64,000 nt of DNA from Variovorax sp. SG517 (GTDB lineage: Bacteria; Pseudomonadota; Gammaproteobacteria; Burkholderiales; Burkholderiaceae_C): positions 124,001-188,000 of the forward strand of contig NZ_JABMJG010000009.1 of NCBI RefSeq assembly GCF_013376045.1, given 5' to 3'. Made by a program: the position numbers and the translations under genes. This document shows, piece after piece, positions 16,616 through 24,677 of the stretch (its first letter is position 1; each line of letters starts with the position of its first letter). Under the pieces are notes generated by a model, which saw only the letters and a list, made by a program, of their open reading frames with translations, ran no database searches and was not told where the DNA came from.

Positions 16616-17707
16616 TCAACGCCCGGCGAGAAACTGCGTCATGCGCTGCAGTTCTTCGTCGAGCGCTGCGCGAAAGGCCGCATCGCGAGGCTTCCTGTCG
16701 GCGAAGCCGAAGGCCGGCTGCAGCTTTCCTTCCGGCGCGCTCACGTTGGCCCAGCCGATCACGCGGTCGTGCCACAGCATGGGCAGCGCGTAGTAGCCGA
16801 ACTGGCGCTTCGGCGCGGGCGTGTAGGCCTCGAACTTGTAGGTCCAGCCCCAGAGCAGCTCGAAGCGGCGGCGGTCCCACACGACAGGGTCGAAGGGCGC
16901 GAGCAGGCGCACCGCGTCGTCGGGCGCGTGGCGGCGCGAGGCCGGGTTCTCGTCGGCGGGCCAGAACCAGGTGGTGCCGTCGATGCTGCAGCTGGCGAGT
17001 TCCTCGCGCGCGATGCGCAGCGCTGCCTGCGTCTGTGCCGAGAGATGCGGCGCACCGTACCCGAGCAGGCGCACGAGGTACGTGAGGCTCGATGCAGGAA
17101 GCGGCGCGTACTTGCGCACGACCAGTTCGATGAGCGCCGCAGCACGCCGGGCGCGGCCGGCAGGGCTGTCGTCCGCGGGCACGTGCGTCACCGCCGCGTA
17201 GACGCGCGTGCCGCTGTCGCGCCGCACCACGCGCAGCATTCCGCGATAGTGCATGCCGTCGAGCAGGTGCGTGGTCGCGTTGCTGGAGCCACCCCAGTAG
17301 TTCTTGATGCGGCCGTGCGCGAAGTGCTGCTCGACCTGGCGCGGATGCACCGGGCCATGCTCCTTCACATAGGCGAGCACGTCGGCCGCCTTGCGCCGCG
17401 TGTCGGCGTTCCATGCTTGCTTGGCCTCGCGCGGATGCATCAGTGCCAGATGCTCGCGCGGCAGGAAGCCGTAGTTGACGAGGCAGTCTTCCTCGACCGC
17501 GAGGCGCGTGTAGCGGCTTTCGAGATCGCCCGCGCGGTAGTCCTTCACGCGATGGCGCAGCGTCAGGTCTTGCGCGCGCGCCGGAGCGCGGATCGGGTCG
17601 GCCTGCACGAAGCCGAGCAGGCGGATCGCGGCGGGTAGCGTCGTGGGCTTGAAGAGGGTGCGCGCCACTGCGTAGTGGCGCAGGTCGTCGAGGGTCGGGG
17701 CAGGCAT
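16616..17707 (-). CDS. Winged-helix DNA glycosylase-like protein, YcaQ/AlkX family (HTH_42)
   Basis: A 363-residue member of the YcaQ/AlkZ superfamily, whose proteins unhook interstrand crosslinks or excise alkylated bases using tandem winged-helix domains. The catalytic strand motif near the N-terminus reads VQADPIRAPARAQDLTL (34-50). Gln35 and Asp37 give the Q-x-D form typical of the YcaQ/AlkX branch rather than the Q-x-Q of AlkZ. The C-terminal region with PFDPVVWDRRRFELLWGW is also characteristic. The ATG at 17707 is chosen because the family fold starts within ten residues; the longer ORF runs into repeat sequence. A dispersed structured repeat lies 73 nt upstream in the same reading direction. 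Confidence 0.85.
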   Translation of the reverse strand: MPAPTLDDLRHYAVARTLFKPTTLPAAIRLLGFVQADPIRAPARAQDLTLRHRVKDYRAGDLESRYTRLAVEEDCLVNYGFLPREHLALMHPREAKQAWNADTRRKAADVLAYVKEHGPVHPRQVEQHFAHGRIKNYWGGSSNATTHLLDGMHYRGMLRVVRRDSGTRVYAAVTHVPADDSPAGRARRAAALIELVVRKYAPLPASSLTYLVRLLGYGAPHLSAQTQAALRIAREELASCSIDGTTWFWPADENPASRRHAPDDAVRLLAPFDPVVWDRRRFELLWGWTYKFEAYTPAPKRQFGYYALPMLWHDRVIGWANVSAPEGKLQPAFGFADRKPRDAAFRAALDEELQRMTQFLAGR

Positions 17708-17780
17708 CGGCGGATTGCAGCACAGGCGGGGCGGTTTCGCTTTGCTGGGTTTGTTTGTTGGCGCTGTTGTTCGGGGCTTG

Positions 17781-17872
17781 CTCACGCCGACGGGGTACCT
17801 TGCTCCGCGAATGTCCCCCGGCCTTCGGCCTCCTCCTTTATTTCGCTGCGCAAGGCACCCCATCGGCGTGAG
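17781..17872 (-). repeat. Dispersed structured repeat, copy A
   Basis: A 46-base core (17804-17849) is flanked by 23-base inverted arms (17781-17803 and 17850-17872) that pair at 21 of 23 positions. The two exceptions become G-U pairs only on the minus strand. On that strand the core contains GCGAAATAAAGGAGGA and a GGCC-GAA-GGCC hairpin. The rest of the gap 17873-18216 has no gene; it contains the hairpin described at 18144. Confidence 0.8.
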
Positions 17873-18143
17873 CGTTCTGCGCTGCTGCGGCATGGGCTCA
17901 CGGGGGCTCGCGCACTGCGCATTGCGGAAGCTGCATTTGTTGGCAGTCTCGGCGACTTCCTGCTGAGCGGAGCGGTGTCTTGCAGGGTTCTTCTCTAGAG
18001 TGAATGCCCCTGTCACTCAACACCCCGCCAAGGGGTGCAGAAAGGCGCCACCCACTCAAGTCACCCAGATGTTCGAAGGCTGCTTGCCTCGCGGCAGGTC
18101 GTCGGTGCGAAAGCAGCGATGCAGATGCGAGGTATCAAAAGGC

Positions 18144-18176
18144 GACGGCCAGGGTGTTACTAGCACCCCGACCGTC
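18144..18176 (+). promoter_or_regulatory. Two-step hairpin in the leader of the 90-residue gene
   Basis: Outer stem GACGG/CCGTC (18144-18148, 18172-18176) encloses inner stem GGGTG/CACCC (18152-18156, 18164-18168) with loop TTACTAG. It ends 40 nt upstream of the ATG at 18217. There is no T-run, so it is more likely an mRNA leader element than a terminator. Confidence 0.4.
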
Positions 18177-18216
18177 TAACCAAGTTCGTGCAACACCTTG
18201 GAAGGACCGCACAAAA

Positions 18217-18489
18217 ATGGCTACCAAGACTATAGCCCGGCCTCGCACGCCGGTAGCTTCCGCAGAAACCGCCCAACAAGACCCGGCGGATCTTCTTGAA
18301 AACACCCTCACTCAGCTCGAAGCCCTCCTGTGGGTCTGCCATGGTGAAGAGATCGACTGGTGCAGCGGGGATGGGCCTCGGCAACTGAACAATCTGCTTT
18401 GGCTTGCGGCCGAGATGGCGCGCAAGGCGGGGGAGTTGTTTCAGGTGAGCGAGAAGGCGCGGCGTGGGACGCCTGAGACCGGCGAGTAG
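18217..18489 (+). CDS. Hypothetical 90-residue acidic protein
   Basis: A small soluble protein I cannot assign to a family. The N-terminal 22 residues are Thr/Ala/Pro-rich and probably flexible. From residue 24 it reads as two amphipathic helices, DLLENTLTQLEALLWVCHG (25-43) and LNNLLWLAAEMARKAGELF (57-75), joined by an acidic Cys/Trp-containing loop. A good Shine-Dalgarno GGAAGGA lies about 10 nt before the ATG. The layout recalls small helical proteins common in Pseudomonas and Burkholderiales accessory regions (DUF3077-like), but that is impression only. A stable leader hairpin precedes it. Confidence 0.6.
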   Translation: MATKTIARPRTPVASAETAQQDPADLLENTLTQLEALLWVCHGEEIDWCSGDGPRQLNNLLWLAAEMARKAGELFQVSEKARRGTPETGE

Positions 18490-18769
18490 CGGTCGGTCTG
18501 CGGGCCGCGGATTTCGCGGCCTGCGTGAAGGCTTCCTGGAGTGAGAGGCCCAGAGCCTGGCCCGCCCGAATGGCCGAGAGCAGGCGCAGGTCGGATTCGG
18601 TGAACTCCAGGTAAGGCCGAGACGCGCCGGCTGGCCCTGTGCGCGGCGACAGCAGGCCTTCGCGCAGTTAGTGCCTGACGGTCGTCTGCCTGACTCCTCG
18701 CGGCGCGCGAATCTCGACTGGCCACTCGGCAACGTGCAAGGCGCAGTCGTCCACGACGCCTTCGATCAT
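18490..18769 (-). pseudogene. MerR-type HTH regulator fragment interrupted by a stop codon
   Basis: On the minus strand, from an ATG at 18769, one frame reads ...EIRAPRGVRQTTVRH, then TAA (18668-18670), then LREGLLSPRTGPAGASRPYL, continuing as EFTESDLRLLSAIRAGQALG. The joined sequence matches the MerR helix-turn-helix pattern (G-V-x-x-x-T-[VL]-R-[HY]-Y-x-R-E-G-L-L), with the stop falling where Tyr (TAC/TAT) is expected. A single base change would explain it. No full-length open frame exists and the C-terminus fades into the antisense of the 90-residue gene. The remaining 18770-18905 shows nothing I can support. Confidence 0.5.
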
Positions 18770-18905
18770 GTCGCCAAGAAGTGGGGGCTACCGCTTCGGG
18801 CCTTCGTGCCATCTTGCGGCGAAGCGCCGACGACTGGACAGAAGCGGCGCGCGTGACGTTGAGAGTCAGTCGAAGGCAGCGGACCTCGACCTGCATTAAC
18901 GCCAA

Positions 18906-20378
18906 CTAGGGTCTCGACGAACGTTCCTCGAAGATCGGCCCCGATTTTCCGGCTGTAGATTTAAGCTGCGCGTCGGCGAGTTCTCCAAGATTTCTTATAG
19001 CCCCTTCCAAGCGCGGGTCGCCGAGATGCCCGTAGTTGATGCGCAGGTGCCGGGTGTATCGGCGGTCGGCTGAAAACAAATGGCCCGGCGCTACGCCTAT
19101 GCCGAGCTGAAGAGCGTCCTGGTGCAGTGCGAGCGAGTCGACGCCTTCTGGCAGCGCGAGCCACAGGAAATAGCCACCCTCGGGGCGCGTGACCCGCGTT
19201 CCAGTCGGAAAGTATCGTTCGATAAGTCGCAAGCATGCAGCCTGCTGGCGGCTGAGCGAATGTCGCAGGGCGCGCAGGTGACGATCAAAACTCCTGTGTT
19301 GGAGGTACTCCTGCAACGCCAGTTGCGAGGGGAGTGCCGTCGCCAGCGAGCTCATCAACTTGTTCCGACCCAAAGTGGCTGCAAAGCGACCGCCCGCTAC
19401 CCAACCGATGCGATATCCGGGTGCCAGGGATTTCGAGAAGGAACTGCAGTGCAGCACCCAGCCAGCCCGGTCCCAGGCCTTGGCTGGTGGCGGTCTCCGA
19501 GCCCCATGCGCGAGTTCGCCATACACGTCGTCTTCGATCAGCGGTATGGCGCGGGTGGTGAGCATGCTGACCAGTTGCTCCTTGGCTGCGTCGCTCATGG
19601 TGCAGCCCATTGGATTCTGGAAGGTCGGCATGAACCAGCAGGCCTTCACCGGATGCTGGTCGATCACGCGAGCAAGAGAGCTGAGATCTACGCCTGTACG
19701 CGGGTGGGTCTCGACCTCGACCGCGCGAAGACCTCGCCGTTCCAGTGCCTGCAACGCACCATAAAAGGTTGGCGTTTCGATCGCCACGACGTCGCCCGGC
19801 TGCGTCACCGATTCGAGCGCAAGATTGAGGGCCTCCATCGCCCCGCTGGTGATGACCAGTTCAGACGCGGGAACATCCATTCCGACGCTGCCGTAACGCA
19901 GGGAGATCTGATGGCGTAATTGGGCGTTTCCTGGTGACAAATCTTCGACGGTCTGCCAGGGATCCATCCGCTTGAGCGCTCGCGTCAGGCCGGCGGCAAG
20001 TTGTTCGAAGGGAAACAGCTCTGGCGACGGAAAGGCCGAGCCGAGCGGGACCATGTCGCGCTCGCGAGCCTGCGCAAGGACCTGAAAGACAAGCGACGAG
20101 ACGTCGACCGGCATGGACCGGAGGACAGGCTCGGTGGCGGCGAGTTCATTGGTCGGCATTTCCGCCCCCGCTCGAACGAAGTATCCCGACCGCTGCCGCG
20201 CTTCGACAAGCCCCTGCGCCTCCAGCAGGTAGTAGGCAGAGAACACGGTGGACGCGCTGATGCCCATTTGCGACTTCAGTTCGCGCACGGAGGGAAGGCG
20301 ATCGTTCGCCTTCAGGCTACCCGCGCGAATACGCTGGGCGATGTTGTCGGCAAGCTTCTCGTAGCGGTTCATGGGCAT
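18906..20378 (-). CDS. MocR/PdxR-type regulator: GntR winged helix fused to PLP aminotransferase fold
   Basis: A 490-residue MocR-class regulator. Residues 1-70 form a GntR winged helix (RLPSVRELKSQMGISASTV). A linker leads to a fold-type I aminotransferase domain (about 105-475) with the PLP-binding lysine near residue 316 in SSFSKSLAPGYRIGW. SPGNAQLRHQ and PTFQNPMG are family landmarks. MocR proteins sense PLP or PLP-amino-acid adducts and bind repeated boxes. Four CTGATACG-like boxes lie just upstream (20385-20519). I chose the first ATG at 20378; ATG 20372 is equally possible. The target may be the AT-rich small membrane gene at 20732 or an unlinked locus. Confidence 0.92.
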   Translation of the reverse strand: MPMNRYEKLADNIAQRIRAGSLKANDRLPSVRELKSQMGISASTVFSAYYLLEAQGLVEARQRSGYFVRAGAEMPTNELAATEPVLRSMPVDVSSLVFQVLAQARERDMVPLGSAFPSPELFPFEQLAAGLTRALKRMDPWQTVEDLSPGNAQLRHQISLRYGSVGMDVPASELVITSGAMEALNLALESVTQPGDVVAIETPTFYGALQALERRGLRAVEVETHPRTGVDLSSLARVIDQHPVKACWFMPTFQNPMGCTMSDAAKEQLVSMLTTRAIPLIEDDVYGELAHGARRPPPAKAWDRAGWVLHCSSFSKSLAPGYRIGWVAGGRFAATLGRNKLMSSLATALPSQLALQEYLQHRSFDRHLRALRHSLSRQQAACLRLIERYFPTGTRVTRPEGGYFLWLALPEGVDSLALHQDALQLGIGVAPGHLFSADRRYTRHLRINYGHLGDPRLEGAIRNLGELADAQLKSTAGKSGPIFEERSSRP

Positions 20379-20384
20379 CTCTTT

Positions 20385-20519
20385 CTGATACGGGCGTTCT
20401 GGACCGCTCCCGAGATTGTCATATCAGACGTTGGCCTGCCCGACGCGGCTACCGGCCTCCTTGCATCTGATACGGAGATTTTCAGCTGATCTGGTTATGT
20501 ACGTATCAGCCTGCAAGAT
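20385..20519. promoter_or_regulatory. Repeated CTGATACG boxes upstream of the MocR gene
   Basis: CTGATACG occurs at 20385-20392 and 20467-20474, its inverse CGTATCAG at 20512-20519, and a partial inverse ATATCAGA at 20421-20428. Repeated boxes in direct and inverted orientation are how MocR regulators usually bind. The rest of the gap 20379-20731 is unusually AT-rich near 20600-20700 and contains the palindrome TTGATTAATCAA (20626-20637). Confidence 0.6.
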
Positions 20520-20731
20520 GAACACTCGACAGCACGATGAGAGTGCTTCTGTGTGCAGGCGGACTGCTCCGCCTTTCGACGCGTCTTGCAGACGCCCATT
20601 TAGCTGACCGCTACCGTTCGTTGGATTGATTAATCAACCAATTAATTAATCTTTCCGTTTCTTCATCGGTCTATTGAGCTACTCGCCGCACTCGGGCATT
20701 TCTCGGTCTGTCACCTGATGTCTTTTCAATC

Positions 20732-20968
20732 ATGAATTCAATCCCTATCTCTTTTGTTATTTTTAAGGTTCTCGTGCTCAGCGTGGGCATGTATTTGGCC
20801 GTCAAGTGGCATTACGAACGGGGACAGAAGTACAAGAATCAAAAGACAGCTGCAGTGGTCCTGACATCCATCCAGGTGGGCTCGGCGTTCGTCGCTTCTG
20901 CGTTCCTCGTGCTCTTCCTCACCTTTGAGTTTTGCAATTGGATAGGTCTGGATCTGACCATGCGGTGA
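20732..20968 (+). CDS. Small membrane protein, two transmembrane segments
   Basis: A 78-residue hydrophobic protein not assigned to a family. Two transmembrane segments are visible, about residues 6-24 (SFVIFKVLVLSVGMYLAV) and 44-66 (LTSIQVGSAFVASAFLVLFL), separated by a basic loop KWHYERGQKYKNQK that should face the cytoplasm. Its base composition and codon use (many A/T-ending codons) differ strongly from neighbouring genes, which suggests recent transfer. No clear Shine-Dalgarno is present. It is divergent from the MocR regulator, with the CTGATACG boxes between them, and could be its target. Confidence 0.45.
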   Translation: MNSIPISFVIFKVLVLSVGMYLAVKWHYERGQKYKNQKTAAVVLTSIQVGSAFVASAFLVLFLTFEFCNWIGLDLTMR

Positions 20969-20976
20969 TTGGAGGT

Positions 20977-21120
20977 TTACGGTCGATAGCCTGAATACGG
21001 TGCGACAAACGGCTCGATCCGCTGGATTGCTGAGCTATCGAAGGTGCCATCTGCCAGAACATAAGTGAAGCAGTGGCCTTGGTGCAGCAAGAAAACTGCT
21101 GCACTTGGTGGCAGGGTCAA
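20977..21120 (-). CDS. Possible short ORF, 47 residues, TTG start
   Basis: On the minus strand an open frame from a TTG at 21120 to TAA at 20977-20979 encodes a mixed sequence (for example VFLLHQGHCFTYVLADGTF) ending in EPFVAPYSGYRP. Composition looks protein-like, yet there is no ATG and no convincing ribosome binding site. It may be the tail of a decayed gene. The rest of 20969-21377 holds only a degenerate repeat copy (21264-21345). Confidence 0.2.
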   Translation of the reverse strand: MTLPPSAAVFLLHQGHCFTYVLADGTFDSSAIQRIEPFVAPYSGYRP

Positions 21121-21263
21121 AGATGCGCCGAGGCCACGATGCGCCGGGCATAGTCGCTCAGTTCGGCCATTCGCCGTGACTGGCGCAAAGCTTGGGTATC
21201 AGCAAACACGGGCATGAGCGGTCAGTCGCATTAGTAGTTGACGCGCGCGAGATCGAAGCGTCG

Positions 21264-21345
21264 TGCAGCGATACCCGCAGCGAAGTAAGGACGAGGGCGA
21301 AGCCCGGGGGGACATTCGCGAAGAGGCGTACCCGTGGCCTGTGCA
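21264..21345 (+). repeat. Dispersed structured repeat, degenerate copy D
   Basis: The core shared with copies A-C is recognisable: GCAGCGAA at 21277 and GGGGGGACATTCGCG at about 21306-21320, with several substitutions between them (AGTAAGGACGAGG instead of AATAAAGGAGGAGG). The arms are no longer complementary. It ends about 30 bp before the stop codon of the leftward operon. Confidence 0.55.
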
Positions 21346-21377
21346 CTCGCCCTGAACAACGCGAGCACAGAGCAGTG

Positions 21378-22256
21378 TTAGACAGCCTGCTTGTGCCGCT
21401 CGATGCAGACGTCCAGCGTCTCATCCCCAGGCCGCTGCCACCAGTCGAGGTTCGAAAAAATCTCCACCTCGCTGAACCCTGCAAAGCCCGCGTCTTCCGC
21501 CCACCCGCGGATCTTTTTCAGCTCGACCACGCCATCGCCCATCATCCCGCGGTCACTCAGCAGATCGCGCGTAGGCGTGAGCCAGTCGCAGACGTGATAC
21601 GCCAGCAGGCGCTCGCGGCCGGCGCGGACGATCTGCTGCTGCAGTTTCGGGTCCCACCACACGTGGTAGATGTCCAGGGCCACGCCGAGCATGCCGCTCC
21701 TGCCCGCGTCGAGTTCGTCGCACAGGTCGAGCGCATGTTCGAGCGTGTTGATGCACGCGCGGTCGGCCGCCTGCATCGGGTGCAGGGGCTCGATGGCGAG
21801 CGGCATGCCGACCTCGCGGGCGTATTCGAGCGAGGCGGCGATGCCGTCGCGCACTTCATTGCGGGCGCGGCCGATGTCCTTGTAGGCGGCCTTGCCTTCG
21901 AGCGCGCCGGGCAGGGCGCCGACCACCAGCACGAGGCAGGGAGCGTCGAGCGTCTTCGCCTCGTCGATGGCGCGGCGGTTGTCGTCGAGCGCGGCCTTCA
22001 GGCCGGCCGCATCGGGCGAGGGGAAGAAGCCGCCGCGGCAATAGCCAGAGAGGCCGATGCCGTGCGCCTTCAGCTGCTTCGCAACCTTGTCGAGGCCGAC
22101 CGCCGCGACCTGGTCGCGCCAGGGGCTGATCGCGCGGATGCCGCGCTCGGCGCACTGGTCGATGATGCGGTCCAGCGGCACCTCGGCGCCCGACTGCTTG
22201 CGCACCGTGGCGGTGTTGATCGAGAGCCAGTCGTGGTTCTGCGAGAAGTCGCGCAT
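21378..22256 (-). CDS. Sugar phosphate isomerase/epimerase, xylose-isomerase-like TIM barrel
   Basis: A 292-residue AP-endonuclease-2-type TIM barrel. Metal-binding residues are visible in AIEPLHPM (Glu and His), VALDIYHVWWDP (Asp and His) and FSEVEIF (Glu near the C-terminus). This fold hosts sugar isomerases, epimerases and keto-acid dehydratases. It is the last gene of the eight-gene leftward operon and starts 9 bp after the DUF993 gene. A ketose or keto-sugar substrate is likely from context, but the reaction is not known. The start ATG at 22256 is the first in the frame after the upstream stop. Confidence 0.85.
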   Translation of the reverse strand: MRDFSQNHDWLSINTATVRKQSGAEVPLDRIIDQCAERGIRAISPWRDQVAAVGLDKVAKQLKAHGIGLSGYCRGGFFPSPDAAGLKAALDDNRRAIDEAKTLDAPCLVLVVGALPGALEGKAAYKDIGRARNEVRDGIAASLEYAREVGMPLAIEPLHPMQAADRACINTLEHALDLCDELDAGRSGMLGVALDIYHVWWDPKLQQQIVRAGRERLLAYHVCDWLTPTRDLLSDRGMMGDGVVELKKIRGWAEDAGFAGFSEVEIFSNLDWWQRPGDETLDVCIERHKQAV

Positions 22257-22264
22257 GCTCGTCT

Positions 22265-23452
22265 TCAGCCTTCCACGCCGTGCAAAGCCAGCAGCGTCTT
22301 CATGCGCTGCACCGCCAGCTCGGGCTGCTCCAGCAGGTTGGCCGCGTCGGCCAGCCTGAAGAGTTCCGCGAAGTGCTGCAGCGAGCGCGTGCTCTGCTGG
22401 CCGCCGACCATCGTGAAGTGCTTCTGGTGGCCATTCAGCCACGCCATGAACACCACGCCGGTCTTGTAGAAGCGCGTGGGCGCGGCAAAGATGTGGCGCG
22501 ACAGCGGCACCGTGGGGCCGAGGATGTCGTGGAACTTCTTTTCGTTGCCTCGCGCCAGCGCACCCAGGGCTGCGCTGGCCGCCGGCGCGATCGCGTCGAA
22601 GATGCCCAGCAGCGCATCGCTCTTGCCGTGCGTGGGTTCGCTGCCGACGCCGTCGCCCGCGATCAGCTCGGCGTAGTTGAAGTCGTCGCCGGTGTACATG
22701 CGCACGCCCGGCGGCAGGCGGCGGCGCATCGCGATCTCCTTGTCCTTGTCGAGCAGGGAGATCTTGATGCCGTCTACCTTGTCGGGGTGGGCGGCGATGA
22801 TGCCCAGTGCCGTGTCCATAGCCGCATCGGCGTTCTTGGTGCCCCAGTAGCCCGCCAGCGCAGGATCGAACATGTCGCCCAGCCAATGCAGCACCACCGG
22901 CTGCTTCGCCTGGCTCAGGATGCGGTCGTACACGCGCTCGTAGTCGGCGGGGCTCTTCGCCACGCGGGCCAGCGCGCGGCTGGCCATGACGATCAGCTTG
23001 CCGCCGAGCGCCTCGATGGCGGCCATCTGCTCCTCGTAGCCGCGAATCACGTCGTCGACGCTCTTCACGCTGTCGATGTCCAGGTGGTCGGTGCCGCAAC
23101 CCGAGGCGACCAGCGCGCCGGGCACGTCCTTCGCTGCGTCGAGCGAGCGGCGGATCAGCTCCAGCGAGGTGGGCCAGTCGAGGCCCATGCCGCGCTGCGC
23201 GGTGTCCATGGCCTCGGCCACGCCCAGGCCCAGCGAGAACAGGTGGCGGCGGTAGGCGATGGTGGTGTCCCAGTCGACCGCGCACTGCAGCCACGGGTCG
23301 ATGGCGGCCGTCGGGTCGGCCACCACGTGGGCGGCCGAGTAGGCGATGCGGTTGAACTTGACGCCCGCATCGGGCTTCACCGGCGCGATGCCGCGCAGCG
23401 CGTAGGGTGCGAGCGTGCCGCTGGCGGTGGGGAGGTTCAGCGAAAGAGCCAT
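22265..23452 (-). CDS. DUF993 family protein, DapA-like barrel
   Basis: A 395-residue protein of the DUF993 family, which is usually annotated as dihydrodipicolinate-synthase-like. The expected barrel elements include GCGTDHLDID, KLIVMASRALARVAKS, PVVLHWLGDMFDPALAGYWG and the candidate Schiff-base lysine strand VDGIKISLLDKD. If that lysine is catalytic the enzyme would be a class I aldolase or dehydratase on a 2-keto acid. Function in this family is not established as far as I know. It starts one base after the Gfo/Idh/MocA stop codon, so translation is coupled. Confidence 0.8.
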   Translation of the reverse strand: MALSLNLPTASGTLAPYALRGIAPVKPDAGVKFNRIAYSAAHVVADPTAAIDPWLQCAVDWDTTIAYRRHLFSLGLGVAEAMDTAQRGMGLDWPTSLELIRRSLDAAKDVPGALVASGCGTDHLDIDSVKSVDDVIRGYEEQMAAIEALGGKLIVMASRALARVAKSPADYERVYDRILSQAKQPVVLHWLGDMFDPALAGYWGTKNADAAMDTALGIIAAHPDKVDGIKISLLDKDKEIAMRRRLPPGVRMYTGDDFNYAELIAGDGVGSEPTHGKSDALLGIFDAIAPAASAALGALARGNEKKFHDILGPTVPLSRHIFAAPTRFYKTGVVFMAWLNGHQKHFTMVGGQQSTRSLQHFAELFRLADAANLLEQPELAVQRMKTLLALHGVEG

Positions 23453-23453
23453 G

Positions 23454-24629
23454 TCAGACTTTCAGCGTGGGCACGTCGACCCAGCGGCGGTCCTTCCACG
23501 ACTCGAGCGCGGCCTCGACCAGCTGCACGCCCTTGGCGCCTTCGGGCAGCGTCCACTTGTAGGGCGCGTCTTCCACCACGTGGCGGATGAAATGCTCCCA
23601 CTGGATCTTGAAGCCGTTGTCATACACCTGCGAGTCCGGAATCTCCTGCCACTGGTCGAAGAAGTTCATGGTCTGCTTCTCGTCGGGGTTCCATACCGGG
23701 CGCGGCGTGGCCACGCGCGACTGGGCGCGGCAGCTCGAAAGGCCCGCCACGGCCGAGCCGTCGGTGCCGTCGACGTGGAACGTCACCAGGTCGTCGCGGC
23801 GCACGCGCGTGACCCAGCTCATGTTGATCTGCGCGATGACTGGCTCGCCGTTGTGGCCGGTGAGTTCGCATGTGGCGTAGGCGGCGTCGTCGGCGGTGGC
23901 CTCGTAGGGCTTGCCGGCCTCGTCCCAGCGCGTCGGGATGTGGGTGGTGCCCAGGCAGCTCACCGACTTCACTTCGCCGAACAGGTTGTCGAGCACGTAG
24001 CGCCAGTGGCACATCATGTCCAGGATCATCCCGCCGCCGTCTTCCTTGCGGTAGTTCCAGCTCGGGCGCTGGATGGGCTGCAGGTCGCCCTCGAACACCC
24101 AGTAGCCGAACTCCAGGCGCACGCTGAGCATGCGGCCGAAGAAGCCGGCGCGGCGCAGCATGTCGAGCTTGCGCAGGCCGGGCAGGAAGAGCTTGTCCTG
24201 CACGGCGCCGTGCTTCAGGCCTTGGGTCTTCGTGGCTTCCTCGGCAAGGCGGGCGATCTCGACCGCCTCGTTGAGGTTGGTGGCGATGGGCTTCTCGCAG
24301 TAGACGTGCTTGCCGGCGCGGATGGCCTTGGCCAGCAGGGCGGGGCGCATCTGCGTGGTGCCGGCGTCGAAGAAGATGGTGTCGTCCTTGTTCTCCAGCG
24401 CCTTGTCGAGGTCGGTGCCCCAGCGCGGGATGTTGTGCGCCTTGGCGAGCGCTTCCATCTTCTCGGCGTTGCGGCCGATGAGGATCGGGTCGGGCATGAC
24501 CTTGTCGCCGTTCGACAGCGTGACGCCGCCCTGGGCGCGGATGGCGCAGATCGAGCGGATCAGATGCTGGTTCATGCCCATGCGCCCGGTGACGCCGTGC
24601 ATGATGATTCCTAGACGTTGGGTGGCCAT
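23454..24629 (-). CDS. Gfo/Idh/MocA family NAD(P)-dependent oxidoreductase
   Basis: A 391-residue oxidoreductase of the glucose-fructose oxidoreductase/inositol dehydrogenase/MocA family. The Rossmann start RLGIIMHGVTGRMGMN (5-20) is a variant of the usual GxGxxG. FFDAGTTQMRP and the family motif YCEKPIATN (K in EKP) follow, then the C-terminal beta-sheet substrate domain with GGGMILDMMCHWRYVLDNL, where the conserved Asp and His are seen. Members oxidise sugars, cyclitols and sugar acids. It is the third enzyme gene of the leftward operon. Confidence 0.9.
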   Translation of the reverse strand: MATQRLGIIMHGVTGRMGMNQHLIRSICAIRAQGGVTLSNGDKVMPDPILIGRNAEKMEALAKAHNIPRWGTDLDKALENKDDTIFFDAGTTQMRPALLAKAIRAGKHVYCEKPIATNLNEAVEIARLAEEATKTQGLKHGAVQDKLFLPGLRKLDMLRRAGFFGRMLSVRLEFGYWVFEGDLQPIQRPSWNYRKEDGGGMILDMMCHWRYVLDNLFGEVKSVSCLGTTHIPTRWDEAGKPYEATADDAAYATCELTGHNGEPVIAQINMSWVTRVRRDDLVTFHVDGTDGSAVAGLSSCRAQSRVATPRPVWNPDEKQTMNFFDQWQEIPDSQVYDNGFKIQWEHFIRHVVEDAPYKWTLPEGAKGVQLVEAALESWKDRRWVDVPTLKV

Positions 24630-24677
24630 CGTTTTCTTCCTTGGGTGCGAGAGATTGGTGCGGGCTGGACGCGCGCT

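Noticed and set aside
18441..18905. 154-codon minus-strand frame
   Set aside because: The MerR-like coding signal lies in a different frame. This one is Arg/Ala-rich shadow sequence.
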